Shown piece by piece: positions 9,561 through 22,320 of a DNA stretch of 64,000 bases. Where the stretch lies: positions 35,385,176-35,449,175 of the forward strand of contig CM049311.1 in the NCBI GenBank assembly GCA_026874595.1, read 5' to 3'. The DNA is from Sipunculus nudus (lineage: Eukaryota > Annelida > Sipuncula > Golfingiida > Sipunculidae). Both the position numbers and the translations under genes were made by a program. The notes beneath the pieces were generated by a model. The model saw only the letters and a program-made list of their open reading frames with translations. It was not told where the DNA came from and searched no databases. Position 1 is the stretch's first letter, and each line of letters begins with the position of its first letter.

Positions 9561-12500
9561 GTGGAGCTTCTCTGTTATTGATGTGGCCATTACTGACCTA
9601 GTTATCTGAACTTTATTTCACAAATGCTTTAAAAAATTGCCCAGAATTGTTTAACCATATCCTTAAATATGGAATATTCCTGCCTTTTGTACAGTATGTC
9701 TGTAGGATTTTTTTTCTATATTTTTGGCGCAAACTTTTCTTGTAAATTTAAGTTGTGCAAGAAATGTATACCGTTAACGATAATGGTACTTTCCTTTGTC
9801 TTTTTGTTTCATTTTTCCATAACAGGTGTTTACTTGTATATTCCTATATCAGATAAAATGAACTGAGGATACGTGTGATTTAAAAAAAAGAGTAATCCAT
9901 AAATATATCAATTAAAGAAATATGTTAATTATTGTTTAGACCATGTTGATCAAGGTGTGTGTTTTCTACGGTTTTAATACTGAATAGTGTTTGTAAAATG
10001 TATAATCGTTGTCACAAATGTCACTTCGTTCCACAATGTATTATAATCATTTGTATCCTACATGTACGTAAAAAATGTTGAAGAGAAATCTTAATTGGAA
10101 AATTGACACATTATGTATCTGACTTTTGTATTTCCATCTCATAATGACAAGTCCGGGTCCCGATGAAATAACAGGTCACTTTAAGCAAACATATATCCGA
10201 CAGATATTCGGAGACTACACATGATTTAAATGATTTTTGCATAATTTTGTATTTAGGAGATTCACATAAAAATTAATAACTCCTGGACTGTTATATGGTG
10301 TTTGTATTTAGAGTTATTTTGTGCTGTAAACGTCAATGGGATCAGATTTGTTTAGATTAAAGATAACATTTTAGTGTTCAATTAAGTTAATGATTTTGTG
10401 AGTGGTTAACCAGGTAAAATGATTTTTGTAAGATGATGTTGTTACGCTGTACGCTGGTAACTCAAGATTCAGGAATCTTTTGATTTCTACACATACAGCT
10501 AAAAGAAATTGTATTGGTTGCTTATGCCGGTGATCCCAAGATATAATAAAGCAAAGTTACAGTCAGAGGTTTTTCAAGGCAAAATGGAATTCGAGGGAAA
10601 ACCATCGGAACACGTATCCTACTACGAAACCATCCTTGAAAGAGCAGGACATAAACTAAAATTCATGATGGCAGAGTACCAAAAGATGATTTCTTTGTCA
10701 ATTACCCTTAATATTGAATCATGTTTGACTGTTGTGCCATTTTGCATTGTTAATGTCTAATTTCAATGAATTAATCATTGTATTCCTGTGGCATGCTTCG
10801 TGATTCTGTGGAAATAAAACAAGAATTAGGCCAAGCTTCATCGATTTCCTTCCTTGAATCAAACACAGCGAGTGCATTAGCGCAAAAACAATTACCGGCC
10901 AAAGAAAGCCAGAACATCTAAAGTATAGAAGGGGGAAATTGATATTGGCCAATGGGCAAAGGAACAAAATCGACCAGAAATACAAGGTCCCCTATATTTT
11001 AATCTCTTCACCATCTATTTTAATAACATGTGTCAACCTGCGGAACAATTCTTTGAATATTTATTTAGCAGATATATGTCGCCCTGCGGCAAGATAGGAA
11101 AAACAAAAACCACACATATAGCGGACGAAAGACTGTCATCCAGAACCGCAACTAGATGACACATCCGGCACTTTTGATCGAAGATTAACCGTAATGGCGC
11201 CACCAATCTTTCCAAAGGCTGATGCACCTGGGCCAGAATTGATTCTCCGCTCTACAGCTTGTAACTAAGAATTGTTGATGCTGTATTTCTGTTTTGCGTA
11301 ATCTATGAGCTTGGAATAAGACCTCCGTGTCTTGGACATTGCCTACATCATTAGTACCGCGGGATCGAGGTGACATAAGCCGCACGCATAATATACCTGC
11401 AAAATATACGAAAAGGTTTGTTCACTGCCGTTCGGTGAGCCGGGGGAGGGGGCGTTGAAGGGAACAGGGGGCTATTCTCTTTCTCAATGTTTGGGTGGGA
11501 TAGGGTGAAAATAAAGGGAACAATAGAACAGTATCAAATCTAAAAACACCAAGAAGCAACCTCTCTTTTCCACGTCAATTCTGTCATATAAAACCTGCAT
11601 ATTTTTTTCAGTTGTAGCGTTTAAGGACTGAGGACCTACGTATTGTAGAAACTGGTGAATCATATCATATTGTCACTGTTTTTTTTCATTTCTGAGAGAC
11701 TGCAGTTCATATTTACTTGCAACACTGTGACACATTTTTGTTAATAACCCATTTTTATGGTTGTAAACAGAGTATTATTTTAATGACAATAATTTCATTA
11801 GCAAATTGATTTACCGGAGGGTGATATTACATGGCATGTCCCCCTGATTTAAAAAGTGGGGGCGGCATGTCCCCCTATCTCTGGATCTAATTACCTCCGT
11901 GGAAGGGAATTATGTTTGTGTTGCAATGTGGTTTGTTGTTAGGGGGCTGCTTGATAAATATGTCTCGAAATGATGATAAAGGCTATTGACAGCAGTTGAA
12001 AGCTTCATAGAGAATCGGGGTCCCGTCGGGTTTACGCTCAGCGGCGAAAAAGACACGGCAAATGCATGGAACCCTGTCAAACACGGCCCCCTGCCGAGAT
12101 ATGGCACTGTTAGAGGCAGAGACGCGGCCTTTTTACGTAATAGGTTTACGGCTGCTGTTGGCCTACTTCAGCTCTTGTTGGTACCATTTTTCTTGGTGGT
12201 AACAGCCATGCATGTTCTTTGTAGGCCCCCTTTAAGTGTTTTCATCCAATCTATGGGCGATGGAGATTTTTACATTTCTCATGGTAGGGGTGAATAAATG
12301 CTCAAATATTTGTTCATAAACTTTAAAACAAACTTCCCAGGCGCGAAATGTCGCCATCGTTTTATATCGACGTTATATGGCTGGAAAGACAAAATACCAG
12401 AAAATACTTTCCACCATTCCAGCCCGCCGTCCGCCCAAAACCATTAGATGCCGAATACCTCAAGAAATCACATTTACCAATCGACGGGCGTGCTAATCAT

Positions 12501-14053
12501 TAAATGGGTCAGAATTCCATTTTATGTGGTTTGGGCTCTACGTAAATGGAGATGAAGAACTGAATATGAAGTAATGATATTTGAAGAATTCCCTTCTCTC
12601 ATCTGTGAAATAATGTCTTCCTTTCTATATTATTGAATGCCAGCCCCTATTCCACTTCATTACCTCGCAGGCGTTTTCAGGCACGCCCTGCTTACCTACG
12701 GTTCACGTTTATCCACCGTCCTTTGAACCCGTACAGGATGAAGAAAAGGCCGAGTGCGCCAACAGGTTACCTTCTACAACCAAGGTTTTTGTATTTATAT
12801 AAATAAAATACCCAAGGTTGTGGTATTCCTTATTTTATAGCAATTAAATAAAACGATACTTATTAATTCCTTACCTGATATATCACCTCTATAATTTTCT
12901 TCATGGCAGTTACATTTACATGTATTTCTTTGTTAATCTATTTTTATATCTTTAAGGTTACCTAACATTATGCTGTTTCATATATTTGTTGTCAATATTT
13001 CTAATGTCTGCAGCTCTGTTTTATTCTTGTTTGTGGCCTGAGTTTTCATCATTTCTTCTTTTTTCTTCTTATTGTTTGTCCCGAATTTATATTTCAATTT
13101 GCTTGGCAGAATAATTTTGGACTCTTTTTAGCATTAAATTATTTTAAGGAAGATAAGGTAAATAGCGCCCACTATTTTTAAACCTAATACATAACACCAA
13201 GCTATCGATGCACGTATGTCTATAAAACGTCATATTATGTTCCTTCCCTGCCACGGTGAAGGTTTACTGTTCAGCTTTTCTTCATTTTATTCCTAATATA
13301 TATTTCATTTATTCTACCCATGCAGGGGGTTTTAGCTGATTCCATTACATAAGGTAACCGTTTTTATGGCACAGATCCGCAAGGAAATCTGGTTGCTAAT
13401 GGTGATACAAGTGACGTCTTCATCGAATGTGCTATCAACGGGTCGTAATCAAAAGAGTTAATTGTTATAAACACCACCAGTCTAAATTCTTGGCGCTCAT
13501 TAAAGGTTTTCGAGAGCTAAGTCTCCGTGATTTAACAGAATGTGTTGTAATTATATCAATCAACGTACTCTAGCTGATGAATTCCCTGACATCGGGAAAT
13601 TAAGGGGCGGCAGAAACCCTTACACTGAGCAGTTGTCTAATAGATATTAATAATTCTTGCTTAAACGGATTTCAAGGCATCATTATACTGTTTAATTACA
13701 ACCTGTCGTTACCGTCTAATCACTCTGAAATCAACAACGTTAGATAAAAATTATCATAGGAAATTACATCATTTGTTTCTACCGCACATATTTCTAAATG
13801 CTGAAAATAAACTGAGTGCCTTTTGGCCGTTTAACATCATATTAGCTTAAAGGTGTAACGTTATTACGGCCTTATTTCTTGCAAATGTGAAATACCATCC
13901 AAGCGTTCGATATGTGTTTCGTTTATAAATATAAAAAAAATGTTAATACAGCCTCGGATCTAATTTATATATCAAAGTGGTGGATCAAAGGCTCATAAAT
14001 ATCACAAAGATACTTGAAACAAACTACTTAACAATATATAAGACGTTTAGTTG

Positions 14054-14056
<3 letters not shown>
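9561..14056. other. Unassigned DNA
   Basis: No gene is supported in about 4.5 kb. The open frames at 10509-10760, 11033-11385 (minus) and 11986-12297 lack recognisable domains. The phrase GGCATGTCCCCC occurs twice near 11834-11873, and polypurine patches near 11440-11520 suggest old repeats. Confidence 0.45.

Positions 14057-14099
<43 letters not shown>
14057..14099. repeat. (TA)n microsatellite
   Basis: A pure TA tract. Confidence 0.95.
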
Positions 14100-14103
<4 letters not shown>

Positions 14104-14400
14104 TGTATATTATATATTATATTGTTATTTTGATGAATTATTTTATTTACGTGAAACATGTTGGCATAATTAATAAATGGTTTGGGTGCTTGTCTAAAGA
14201 CGGGTAGGGTGTTGGTACGACTCTCATGGACGTTCACTCCGCCTTTTCTGGCTAGGACTCCTGGCCAAAGTCTTAACCACTATGATTTCACTTCTCCTTC
14301 TGTCAAGGGAATGAGTACTGGTCATAGGCGGCTGATATATAGGTTCCTATAACATTTTAAGACAATAGAAACAGTTGCCTAAGGATAAATGAAAATTTGG

Positions 14401-14476
14401 TTATTATTATTATTATTATTATTATTATTTTTATTGTAATTTTTATTATTATAAATATTATTATTATTATTATTGT
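14401..14476. repeat. (ATT)n microsatellite
   Basis: Mostly ATT trinucleotide repeats with a short interruption near 14430-14460. Confidence 0.9.
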
Positions 14477-14772
14477 ACTACTATAACTTAGTAATCACTT
14501 GGTTTGAATGCATAAATTATTTTCTCCTTAGTTACCTCATTACAAATTCATGGATTACGCCCATACCACAGATCTCTTTCTATCTATTACTTGGTTTAAA
14601 TGTGGAATAAGAGAACTTGATGTAACATGACTGATATTTTCAGGTTTTGAATATAGTTTTTATACTATCATGTTCTTATCGTCTATTTAATGTCTCGAAA
14701 AGTTATCATCAACATAACTCCCAAAAAGATGGCAGTAAGGGGTGGGGGGGTGTCCCCTGCGGCACCCCCTGA

Positions 14773-14796
14773 ATATATATAATATATATATATTTG

Positions 14797-14869
<73 letters not shown>
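14773..14869. repeat. (TA)n microsatellite
   Basis: A TA tract, interrupted at its start. It abuts the hairpin element at 14879. Confidence 0.95.
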
Positions 14870-14872
<3 letters not shown>

Positions 14873-14878
14873 GAAGCT

Positions 14879-14978
14879 AAAGATAAATTGTGACGCCTTT
14901 TAGACAGACTTACTAGTTTATCAACTAGTGTGTTAATAAACTAGTTAGTCTGTCTAAAAGGCGTCACTCTTTATCTTT
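14879..14978. mobile_element. Hairpin MITE-like element with 42-bp arms
   Basis: The left arm (14879-14920) and right arm (14937-14978) are near-perfect reverse complements, with a 16-base loop. Both contain GACGCCTTTTAGACAGACT or its complement, and CTAGTTTA next to the loop. The hairpin sits between two long (TA)n tracts, as if inserted into a TA repeat. With no room for a gene it would be a foldback or MITE-type element, or a structured RNA. Its size fits a miniature element. Confidence 0.65.
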
Positions 14979-15008
14979 ATCTTTATCAGACAAACACGGC
15001 TTTACCAC

Positions 15009-15011
<3 letters not shown>

Positions 15012-15067
<56 letters not shown>
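15012..15067. repeat. (TA)n microsatellite
   Basis: A TA tract to the right of the hairpin element. Confidence 0.95.
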
Positions 15068-15075
<8 letters not shown>

Positions 15076-18000
15076 ACATACCCCTGGCGGCTGACCTTCT
15101 AGAGCCGAAAACGACTGTAAGGGGCTACAAGAAAAAAAGGAGCAAAGGAACAGTGTGAAGCCGGATGACACTAAGATTGTCGATGACATCGGTCAGTAAG
15201 CCCAATCTCAAAATTGAAAACTATATATTTGATATTACTCACGTATGTCGCCATTTTAGAAGTCTTCATTTTATTGATCTTGCAAAACAGACAAATGTAC
15301 AGTATTAATACCTATTATAGCCTCATGGTTGTTGGCATAGAAAACATATATGCGCATATTCTTATAGCTTCTTTATTTGATAACAATCTATACTTACTCC
15401 CTTAATGCATGTTATTCATCATGACAAAATATGTGAGCTGTATATTCACTCTGGCATATTGTAAGTAAAACTGCAGTCCAGATTTATACTTAGACAGTAT
15501 ATGTGATGTTCTCTATTTTGTCACGAACAGGACTTCCTTTCTGGAAAGTTCACATAACCTTACTTGACCTTGGACACCAAAGATCTCGTACACTTTAAGA
15601 AAATAATACATTTCCCACAATGGTATGATTATATTCAAAGGTAACATTTAACTTAACCTGTAGAGGCTTATTTCCAAGTTTGTGATTTAGTAAATTACGG
15701 GAATATGGACGAGAAGAGAACTTTGATATTAAATCATTTATACTCTACCAGTTAAACAACCCTTGTATCGAGTGTTAACAGGAGTTAGACGCCCCAGGGA
15801 GCACACAAATGAACAGTCTGTTCTTAATCTATTAATATTCTTTCTGAATAAAGGCATGGATACCTATATATCAGGGGCGGATCCAAGATTAAGGAAAAGG
15901 AGGGGTTCAAACCCAGGAGGACTATTGACTAATTCTTGAAAAAAGGTCGGCCGACCAAGAAAAGGAAGGCCCATGCCGCAAAATGGGTCTGAAACCCATA
16001 AAAAGGATAACGGCGGCTGAAAATTGGGGGGGGGGGGGATGCGGACTCTTCTGTATATCATTAAATATGCGACGATAAGGAATGTTATCATTTTGGCCTT
16101 GAAGGAAATTTGGGCTAAAAAAAGGCTAAAATTTTTTAAGCAATACATATTGTAACTATGACCTGCCACAAATGCATGGCGACAACATCTGCTCGAGCTT
16201 AATACGAATATGCATATAATATTGATCGTTACAGCTTCCTCTGAAGCGTACCTGGGTGATGTTTAGTATACTGAGAGCCTTTTATCCTAAAGTTCCTTGG
16301 GATAGATTAACACTAACACCGCTGTGCACAATGCTTTAACAGTCTTCATATTACGAACATACATTCGTTACATTTCGGATATTCTCATATTATCAAGTGT
16401 TTATAATTGATTCAATTTCGGCTAAGACCACCGATTATTTTATCCATTTAGGCCAACAGTATTAGTATTTCATAATAGTATGAAATCAAGGAGTACATAA
16501 TACATTTCACCACAAAACATGTGGTCATTCAGGTCCGGATTTAGAGACCCCCCTCGTCTTTTTCGTTCTGCAAAATTTTGTTTGTTTTTTTTCCTATGAT
16601 TTCGTCTATTTGCAGGAAAGGGCATGCTGTACTTTAACCTCGACAATTTAATTAATGCTATTTTTAATTAATGCCAAAATAAGAAGCACAAAAATGCCAT
16701 TTGTTTGAGTGCCTGATAGTTCATCAAGGTGTGGCTGCCATTTGGTGACTTCAGTTGGTACATGAGAGAAAAGGCACGATCTGAGAGCTATATTTAACAG
16801 TTTACATTCATTCCGTCCAGCGCTTCGAAAATAGGCGGAAATCATAGGGTGCATTACACCGGATGTGACGTTTATATGAACCACGTTCTGTGTCCAGCTT
16901 TATTTAGTTATTCGTCTTAATGTGTCTGGTTCCTTGGAGGATAACTTCTGGGTCACGTGGTAATTGTGTTATATAAACATACTTTACCGTGCTTTAAGGT
17001 GATGTTGCTGACACTATGGTGTATCACGTGTGATTGTCTGCAAACAGCAAGCTTTGCGTTGAACACGTACTCTGTAAGTTTTCGTGTACAAAATCAAGTG
17101 GTGAGGAAGTCCTCATTATTTAGCTTGCGTGTAGTTGGATTGCTTCAAGGTGTTTACAGTAATTCAGTACATATGTTATAGTATTGCCCTGCTATGAGCT
17201 ATGTCGCGTTAAGACAAATAAACATATATATATTATACAGTCATGGGTTATCGGTTGAACGTATTCCTGTATTGGTTGCCGTCACAGTCAAAATTGTAGC
17301 AATAGTAAATTATATATAAGGAAATGTAAATTAAAGAAAATGTTGAAAATTTACTTTTAAAGAAAATGTATGACAGTTACCTTTTACTTTGATAAAATTA
17401 ACTATATAAAAGTATTCATATTTGACAGGCAAAATGTTTTTTTATAAAAACATATATATTATCTATCAGCCTTTTAAAAAAAGCAATAATAAAATACTTT
17501 ATCACACTTTAGATATCAGCAGACTTTTTAATGGATGAAAACGATCTTAATTGCGCCTTTTAATTCATTGTAGACAAAGCAAACAACAACGGTCGACTTT
17601 ACTGTGGGATAACTGCATTATATGACATATAAATGTCAAAATAACAAAAGTCAAACTGCAGGTATTGTTATGAACATTTAGCACTTTAAATACAGACTTG
17701 TCCATCAGTTTTTATTTTTATTTATTTCTCGTCTAACTTAATTGTTGTTTTACACCGCGTATCGGGCCCGGTCCACCTGTGCGTGATGCTCAAACTACCA
17801 AGGCAAATTTTTGACAGAACTGTTGGGTTCTGTTTTTATGTATGCCTGAGACTCGGGAAGAAGGTTAATAAGATTCGATCAGAAATTCGACGGGAATTAA
17901 TCTCTTTGAAAAGGCTCACACATCGCTGGTTCGTACCAACCGTGTCCTAACCCGACGCTTGAATTTACATCGGACACGTTATTAATGTTGACCTAGAGCT

Positions 18001-18189
18001 TTCATGATAGAATCTCTGTAAACTGTAGACGGCTTCATAACTGCAAGTGTGATTCAACAAAAGAAACGTTGAATGAATAAGAAATATTTAATTTAATCAA
18101 AGCTCTATTTAACAATACTCTTCCTAAGATAGCTGAGTAATAATATTACTATAGACTAATTCTTTAAAATTGTAATGTAATCTCTTTAT
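15068..18189. other. Unassigned DNA
   Basis: No gene is supported. The segment 15870-16050 (GGGGCGGATCCAAG, then GGGTTCAAACCC and an 11-12 base G run) looks like a decayed dispersed repeat. A similar opening, CAGGTCCGGATTTAGAGACC, occurs near 16530. Confidence 0.4.
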
Positions 18190-18228
18190 TACGGTGGCTC
18201 GTATAGGACATGCACAAAATTAATTTTT

Positions 18229-18335
18229 ATCTCGTTCCCATGCGATAGTATCTCGTGGCCACGCGATAATTATCTCGTTCCCACGAGATAGTATCTCGTT
18301 CCCACGCGTTAGTATCGCGTGGCCACGCGTTAGTA
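18229..18335. repeat. Left subterminal array of about 21-bp palindromic units
   Basis: Five consecutive units of roughly 21-22 bp follow the pattern (T)ATC(T/G)CGT-TCCC/GGCC-ACGCGATA or -GTTA. Successive units alternate a TGGCCA or TTCCCA core. Confidence 0.8.
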
Positions 18336-18900
18336 TGCCATGCTTTAGCTCAAGCCCTCATTTTGACAAGAATGTCTGTGGTCTGTTTTATATCGAGCGT
18401 CGATGCAGCTTAAATTGTTTGTATGTATTTCGTTGTATGTGTGTTTGCGCCGAATGCTTTGAGGTAAATTTCAGCAGTTTTCATTGCGTTGGTTCACCAT
18501 TTCATTGCGTTGGTTCAACTTGCCCATTTTTATTTGTTCATGGAAAACTGTATACAGTTTGTTTTAGGGTAAGGCTGATATAAACCCTTGTGTACCAAAC
18601 ATGAATTAAGCTGAAACACTTGTTTGTATTTTACCTTCCCAGAAATCTTATTTTTAGGACTAGGGTTGGGGTTATTTAATTTCGGGTATACCTTTTCAGG
18701 GTAAACAACATGTCGGTTTGTGTTATGTCTCAAGGGAGAAGCTTACACCAAAAGGTCTCAGCCATGCCACTTCATTATGACTTATGGGGGGGGGGAGGGG
18801 TTAAGGAGACCTTTTTACGAGGAATTTGCTCATTATTCCCCATCACATTTTTCTTTCTACAATAAAACTTCAGTTATGTATTCATAGGCGTCGAAACCGT

Positions 18901-18972
18901 TAGGGGGGGGGGGGGGGCGGCGGCCGAGCCCCCCCCCCCCCCCCCAAATAATTTTTTTTTGGGGGGGGGGGC
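18901..18972. repeat. Homopolymer cluster (G, C, T, G runs)
   Basis: A run of 15 G, a short GC linker, a run of about 18 C, a T run and another G run lie next to each other. The G and C runs could pair as a hairpin. Long runs like this are also prone to sequencing and assembly error. Confidence 0.8.
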
Positions 18973-19044
18973 TGAGCCAACATAATGATGGGTATAAAAA
19001 CATCCACTCTATTATTATTGGGTATTTGCACCCTCACATATATA

Positions 19045-19051
<7 letters not shown>

Positions 19052-19107
<56 letters not shown>
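19052..19107. repeat. (TA)n microsatellite
   Basis: A TA tract preceded by TGTGTG. Confidence 0.95.
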
Positions 19108-19109
<2 letters not shown>

Positions 19110-19397
19110 TCTTCTGCTCAGTACTTGGAGTACCATATACACAGGGCCACAGACTCCGGGATTTGCGGTGAAGAAAGTTGATATTCTGTGTGAAAATGAA
19201 TCCATTGCCAGACAAATAACAAATTATCTCCCTACAAGGAGGTACTGTTTCACTTAATAAGCATTGACCAATAAAATGCACCAGAATGCAGTAGTACCCA
19301 TACAATTTTTCAAAATTTTCAAAACCTTGGGAGGGTGAGACCCCCTCCCAACCACCCCCCCCCCCCCTGCCATTTGTGTCAGGCTACGGCCCTTATT

Positions 19398-19437
<40 letters not shown>

Positions 19438-19512
19438 TATAAATAATAATATATATATAATATATATGTATATATAATATATATATATTATATATATACA
19501 TACATATATATA
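19398..19512. repeat. Imperfect (TA)n region
   Basis: TA-rich sequence with AATAAT and ACATAT interruptions. Confidence 0.85.
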
Positions 19513-19935
19513 CTGTGGTTGGCTTCATATTCGCGAGGCTGAAATTTCGCGATTTTTCCATTTTTAATGTTTTGCGAGGGTTTCATTTTCGCGATCTCAC
19601 AAGAACCTACTAGTACATCAAATCTTTGGCAAAACCATATACCTTTGTGTTTTATAAAATGAGAATAGGTCATGAGTTTGTGACATTTTCTTATATAATA
19701 ATGGGCCAGTACACACAGCATAGGCGGTTTAGTTCAAATTTAAGGTTTAAATTTCCCTATACCTGCAAGGATGTAATTAATTAAAAAATTCTCTCTGTTC
19801 TAACCTATTACCATACAAGTATTGATTACACTAAATAAGAAGAACATTCTCAATTGGCCGATTATTCCCGAGGGTTTCATTTTCGCGATTATTTCCCATT
19901 CGCGAATATCGCCCTATATTCGCCCAATATTGGGC
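19513..19935. mobile_element. TTTCGCGA-motif dispersed repeat (MITE-like)
   Basis: Both ends are rich in TTCGCGA. GAGGGTTTCATTTTCGCGAT occurs at 19576-19595 and again at 19869-19888 in the same orientation, with further ATTCGCGA copies. CpG-containing motifs like these stand out against the AT-rich background. No open frame or defined inverted termini were seen, so the boundaries are approximate. Confidence 0.4.
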
Positions 19936-20223
19936 CCCCAATGAAATTTGGTTTTGCCGCCAATGGTAATTTATATTGTGAACATTTATTATGAAAAATA
20001 TTTTACCGGAACTAGCCCCCCCTCCCCTTTCCCCCGCTCACACATTCTCCAGACAAACATGGCCCACGAGGGTTGTACGAGTGCCCGTTGTATCATTTCA
20101 GGTCTCAGCATATTAAGTCCATTCTAAATTCATGCAAATAATAGACCATAGTCTGCATCCAGTGTATAGAAGCATGCCTCAAGGATTTAAGATGTAGGTC
20201 TTACTGTATTATCTATCTACATT

Positions 20224-20480
20224 TATCTCGTTCCCACGCGATAATTATCGCGTGGCCACGCGATAGTATCGCGTGGGAACGAGATAATTATCGCGTGGCC
20301 TCGAGATACTAACGCGTGGGAACGAGATAATTATCGCGTGGCCACGAGATACTCACGCGTGGGAACGAGATAATTATCGCGTGGCCACGAGATACTAACG
20401 CGTGGGAACGAGATAATTATCGCGTGGCCACGAGATACTAACGCGTGGGAACGAGATACTATCTCGTGGGAACGAGATAA
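20224..20480. repeat. Right subterminal array, 43-bp tandem repeat
   Basis: GCGTGGGAACGAGAT starts at 20271, 20314, 20357, 20400 and 20443, an exact 43-bp period. Each period holds two half-units of about 21 bp, one with a GTGGGAACGAG core and one with a GTGGCCACGAG core, joined by AATTA or ACTAA. Several half-units are near-perfect palindromes. Confidence 0.9.
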
Positions 20481-20793
20481 AAATAATTTTGTGCATGTCC
20501 TATACGAGCCACCGTACTTTATGGATAAGCTGAAAAAAATCGATCTTAAAGCACTGAAGAAATGCAATACTTGACATAGTTTCCCATCAGCTTGGTGTAG
20601 TATCACCCCCACTTAGCCGTTTTTTAAATATTTTTTCCTGTTTTTGTAAAATTGGATGAAGGTAAAATGGAAGCAGGTAGAATATAATTTAGCAAGCTGG
20701 TTTGAACGGGATACAAGAGGCAAATCATCGTATTATCAAGCCTCTAGCAGCTACGCTTTCAGTACCATGATTCATTGAGCAGTCCTTAATGTG

Positions 20794-21042
20794 GGGTACT
20801 CCACAACTCGTGTTTTCATTCACTTATTGGGCCATATTCCCAGGTTCATTGGTGCATACATTCACCCAACAGATGTTTGCATTCACTTATTCGTCCCACA
20901 TTCCTATGTTCAGTTGTGCATATGTGACTGCACATTTGTGAATATTCTTGGAAGTCCTTTCTGGATCCGGATCATGAGCAAAAATGACACCAAAATCTAA
21001 TCGTTTCTTCATTGGCCAATTCCCGAGGTGCCCTGAAAAATT
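20794..21042 (-). repeat. Dispersed repeat family R1, copy 1
   Basis: In reverse complement this matches 27935-28185 and 30345-30540. Shared phrases include TTTTCAGGG at the start, CATGATCCGGATCCAGAAAG, and AATAAGTGAATGAAAACA near the end. It holds two internal sub-units of about 70 bp ending in AATAAGTGAATG. There is no coding sequence. It may be a SINE or MITE family. Confidence 0.65.
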
Positions 21043-22284
21043 GAAGGGGAATCCGTTCATGACAATATATATATGCTGGGAATAAACGCCCACACACAAA
21101 CACACGCCCACAAAAAAAAAAAAAAGAACTGGATTCCTACTAGCGGAGGCAACAATATATACACTATTCACAAGCCTTCTGAACAAGCACGCATACAGCG
21201 GATTGGGCGGAAGCGAGACAGGCTTATAATGAGTTATTTGCCCTGCCGGCAATGCTAAACGTTTCTGAACGGTCTAAAAACTGCAGCAGACGTGCTCCAG
21301 CAGACTAACAGAACAAGTCATTTGATTGGTTTAATTCCTTTGTTCCTTTTCGACCAAAAAATCTAGGAAATAGACAAAATATAAGCTTAATACGTAAAAA
21401 AGGTTTTGCGTCTCATAGGGTTTTAAACAGATTTGACCATTAAGATTTGACTATACTTTCAAATACCAAGTGTCTATAAAATAACAGTAAGCACCCAGAA
21501 TTTACCCCCCCCCCCCCCCGACCTCCTGATCAGTATGGAGAGAGAGAGAGAGAGAGAGAGAAATCGGCTGCGGCGATCATATTGATACGTGTGTTTGAAC
21601 AGTACATCAGAGTTGCTCTTCCGCCACGGAGGTAATTATATTTATCGTGGAGGGGAGAATTAAAGCCGGTGAGCTCGACAAACGTTAGTATCACACGCAA
21701 AACGCAGTCGTGTGAGATGGGTTATCCAAAAGTCAATATTGTAACAATTGTGAAGATTTACAGCATTCACAGGAATCATTTTAGTGCTGGCACTGCTTTG
21801 ATAGTCCATCCTTCAGCCAAGGTCCTGTAAATATAAAAATGATCGTTATCACCCCAGCTCCAAAGTCAATTTTGCTCAATTGAGATATAATACGGAGGAG
21901 AAGATCCAGAGACCGAGTACTGAAAAGGGCCATACCGGTACATAGGTTTGTATTATACGGCTTGGAAACCACTGACAAAATATCCAAGGAACATGGGATA
22001 CATTGAATATGTGGCAGCAATAGTGCATTATTAAATTTCCTTCACTGTCAAAACCAAAAGAAAAGTGACCTCATGGCAGCTATGCAAGGTGAACGTCATG
22101 ATTATACTATACTGTTATATGATAGACAAACAATTTCTCTGTATGTTTTAAGGTTTTGATATCATATTTTCGGGGCACACATCCGTTAATTTTTATAAAT
22201 AGAAAGAAAGGGTGAAACTAGGATAGAGGCAAGGGTTTTATGACATAACCTTATGTAAAAGTATATATATGTATATATGTATCA

Positions 22285-22320
<36 letters not shown>

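Larger units (their letters stand above)
18192..20514. mobile_element. Foldback DNA element with long inverted ends and palindromic subterminal arrays
   Basis: The left end (starting CGGTGGCTCGTATAGGACAT at 18192) and the reverse complement of the right end (to 20514) agree over about 55 bp with one indel and a few substitutions. TA flanks both ends (18190-18191 and 20515-20516), consistent with a TA target duplication. Just inside each end lie arrays of about 21-bp units built on TCTCGTGGCCACGAGA and TCTCGTTCCCACGAGA variants (18229-18335 and 20224-20480). The centre has no coding capacity and contains other repeats. It could instead be two separate MITE copies in opposite orientation. No transposase is visible. 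Confidence 0.6.

Noticed and set aside
10509-10760. 83-codon frame with a charged middle part
   Set aside because: Codon use in the middle looked plausible, but there are no splice sites I trust and no known domain.
18985-19305. Frames with long Ile-Tyr repeats (also at 14028, 14986, 33371, 34252, 34349 and 51270)
   Set aside because: They are translations of (TA)n microsatellites.
20224-20480. Regularly spaced 43-bp repeat resembling a CRISPR array
   Set aside because: The intervening segments are themselves repeats, not unique spacers, and the context is eukaryotic.
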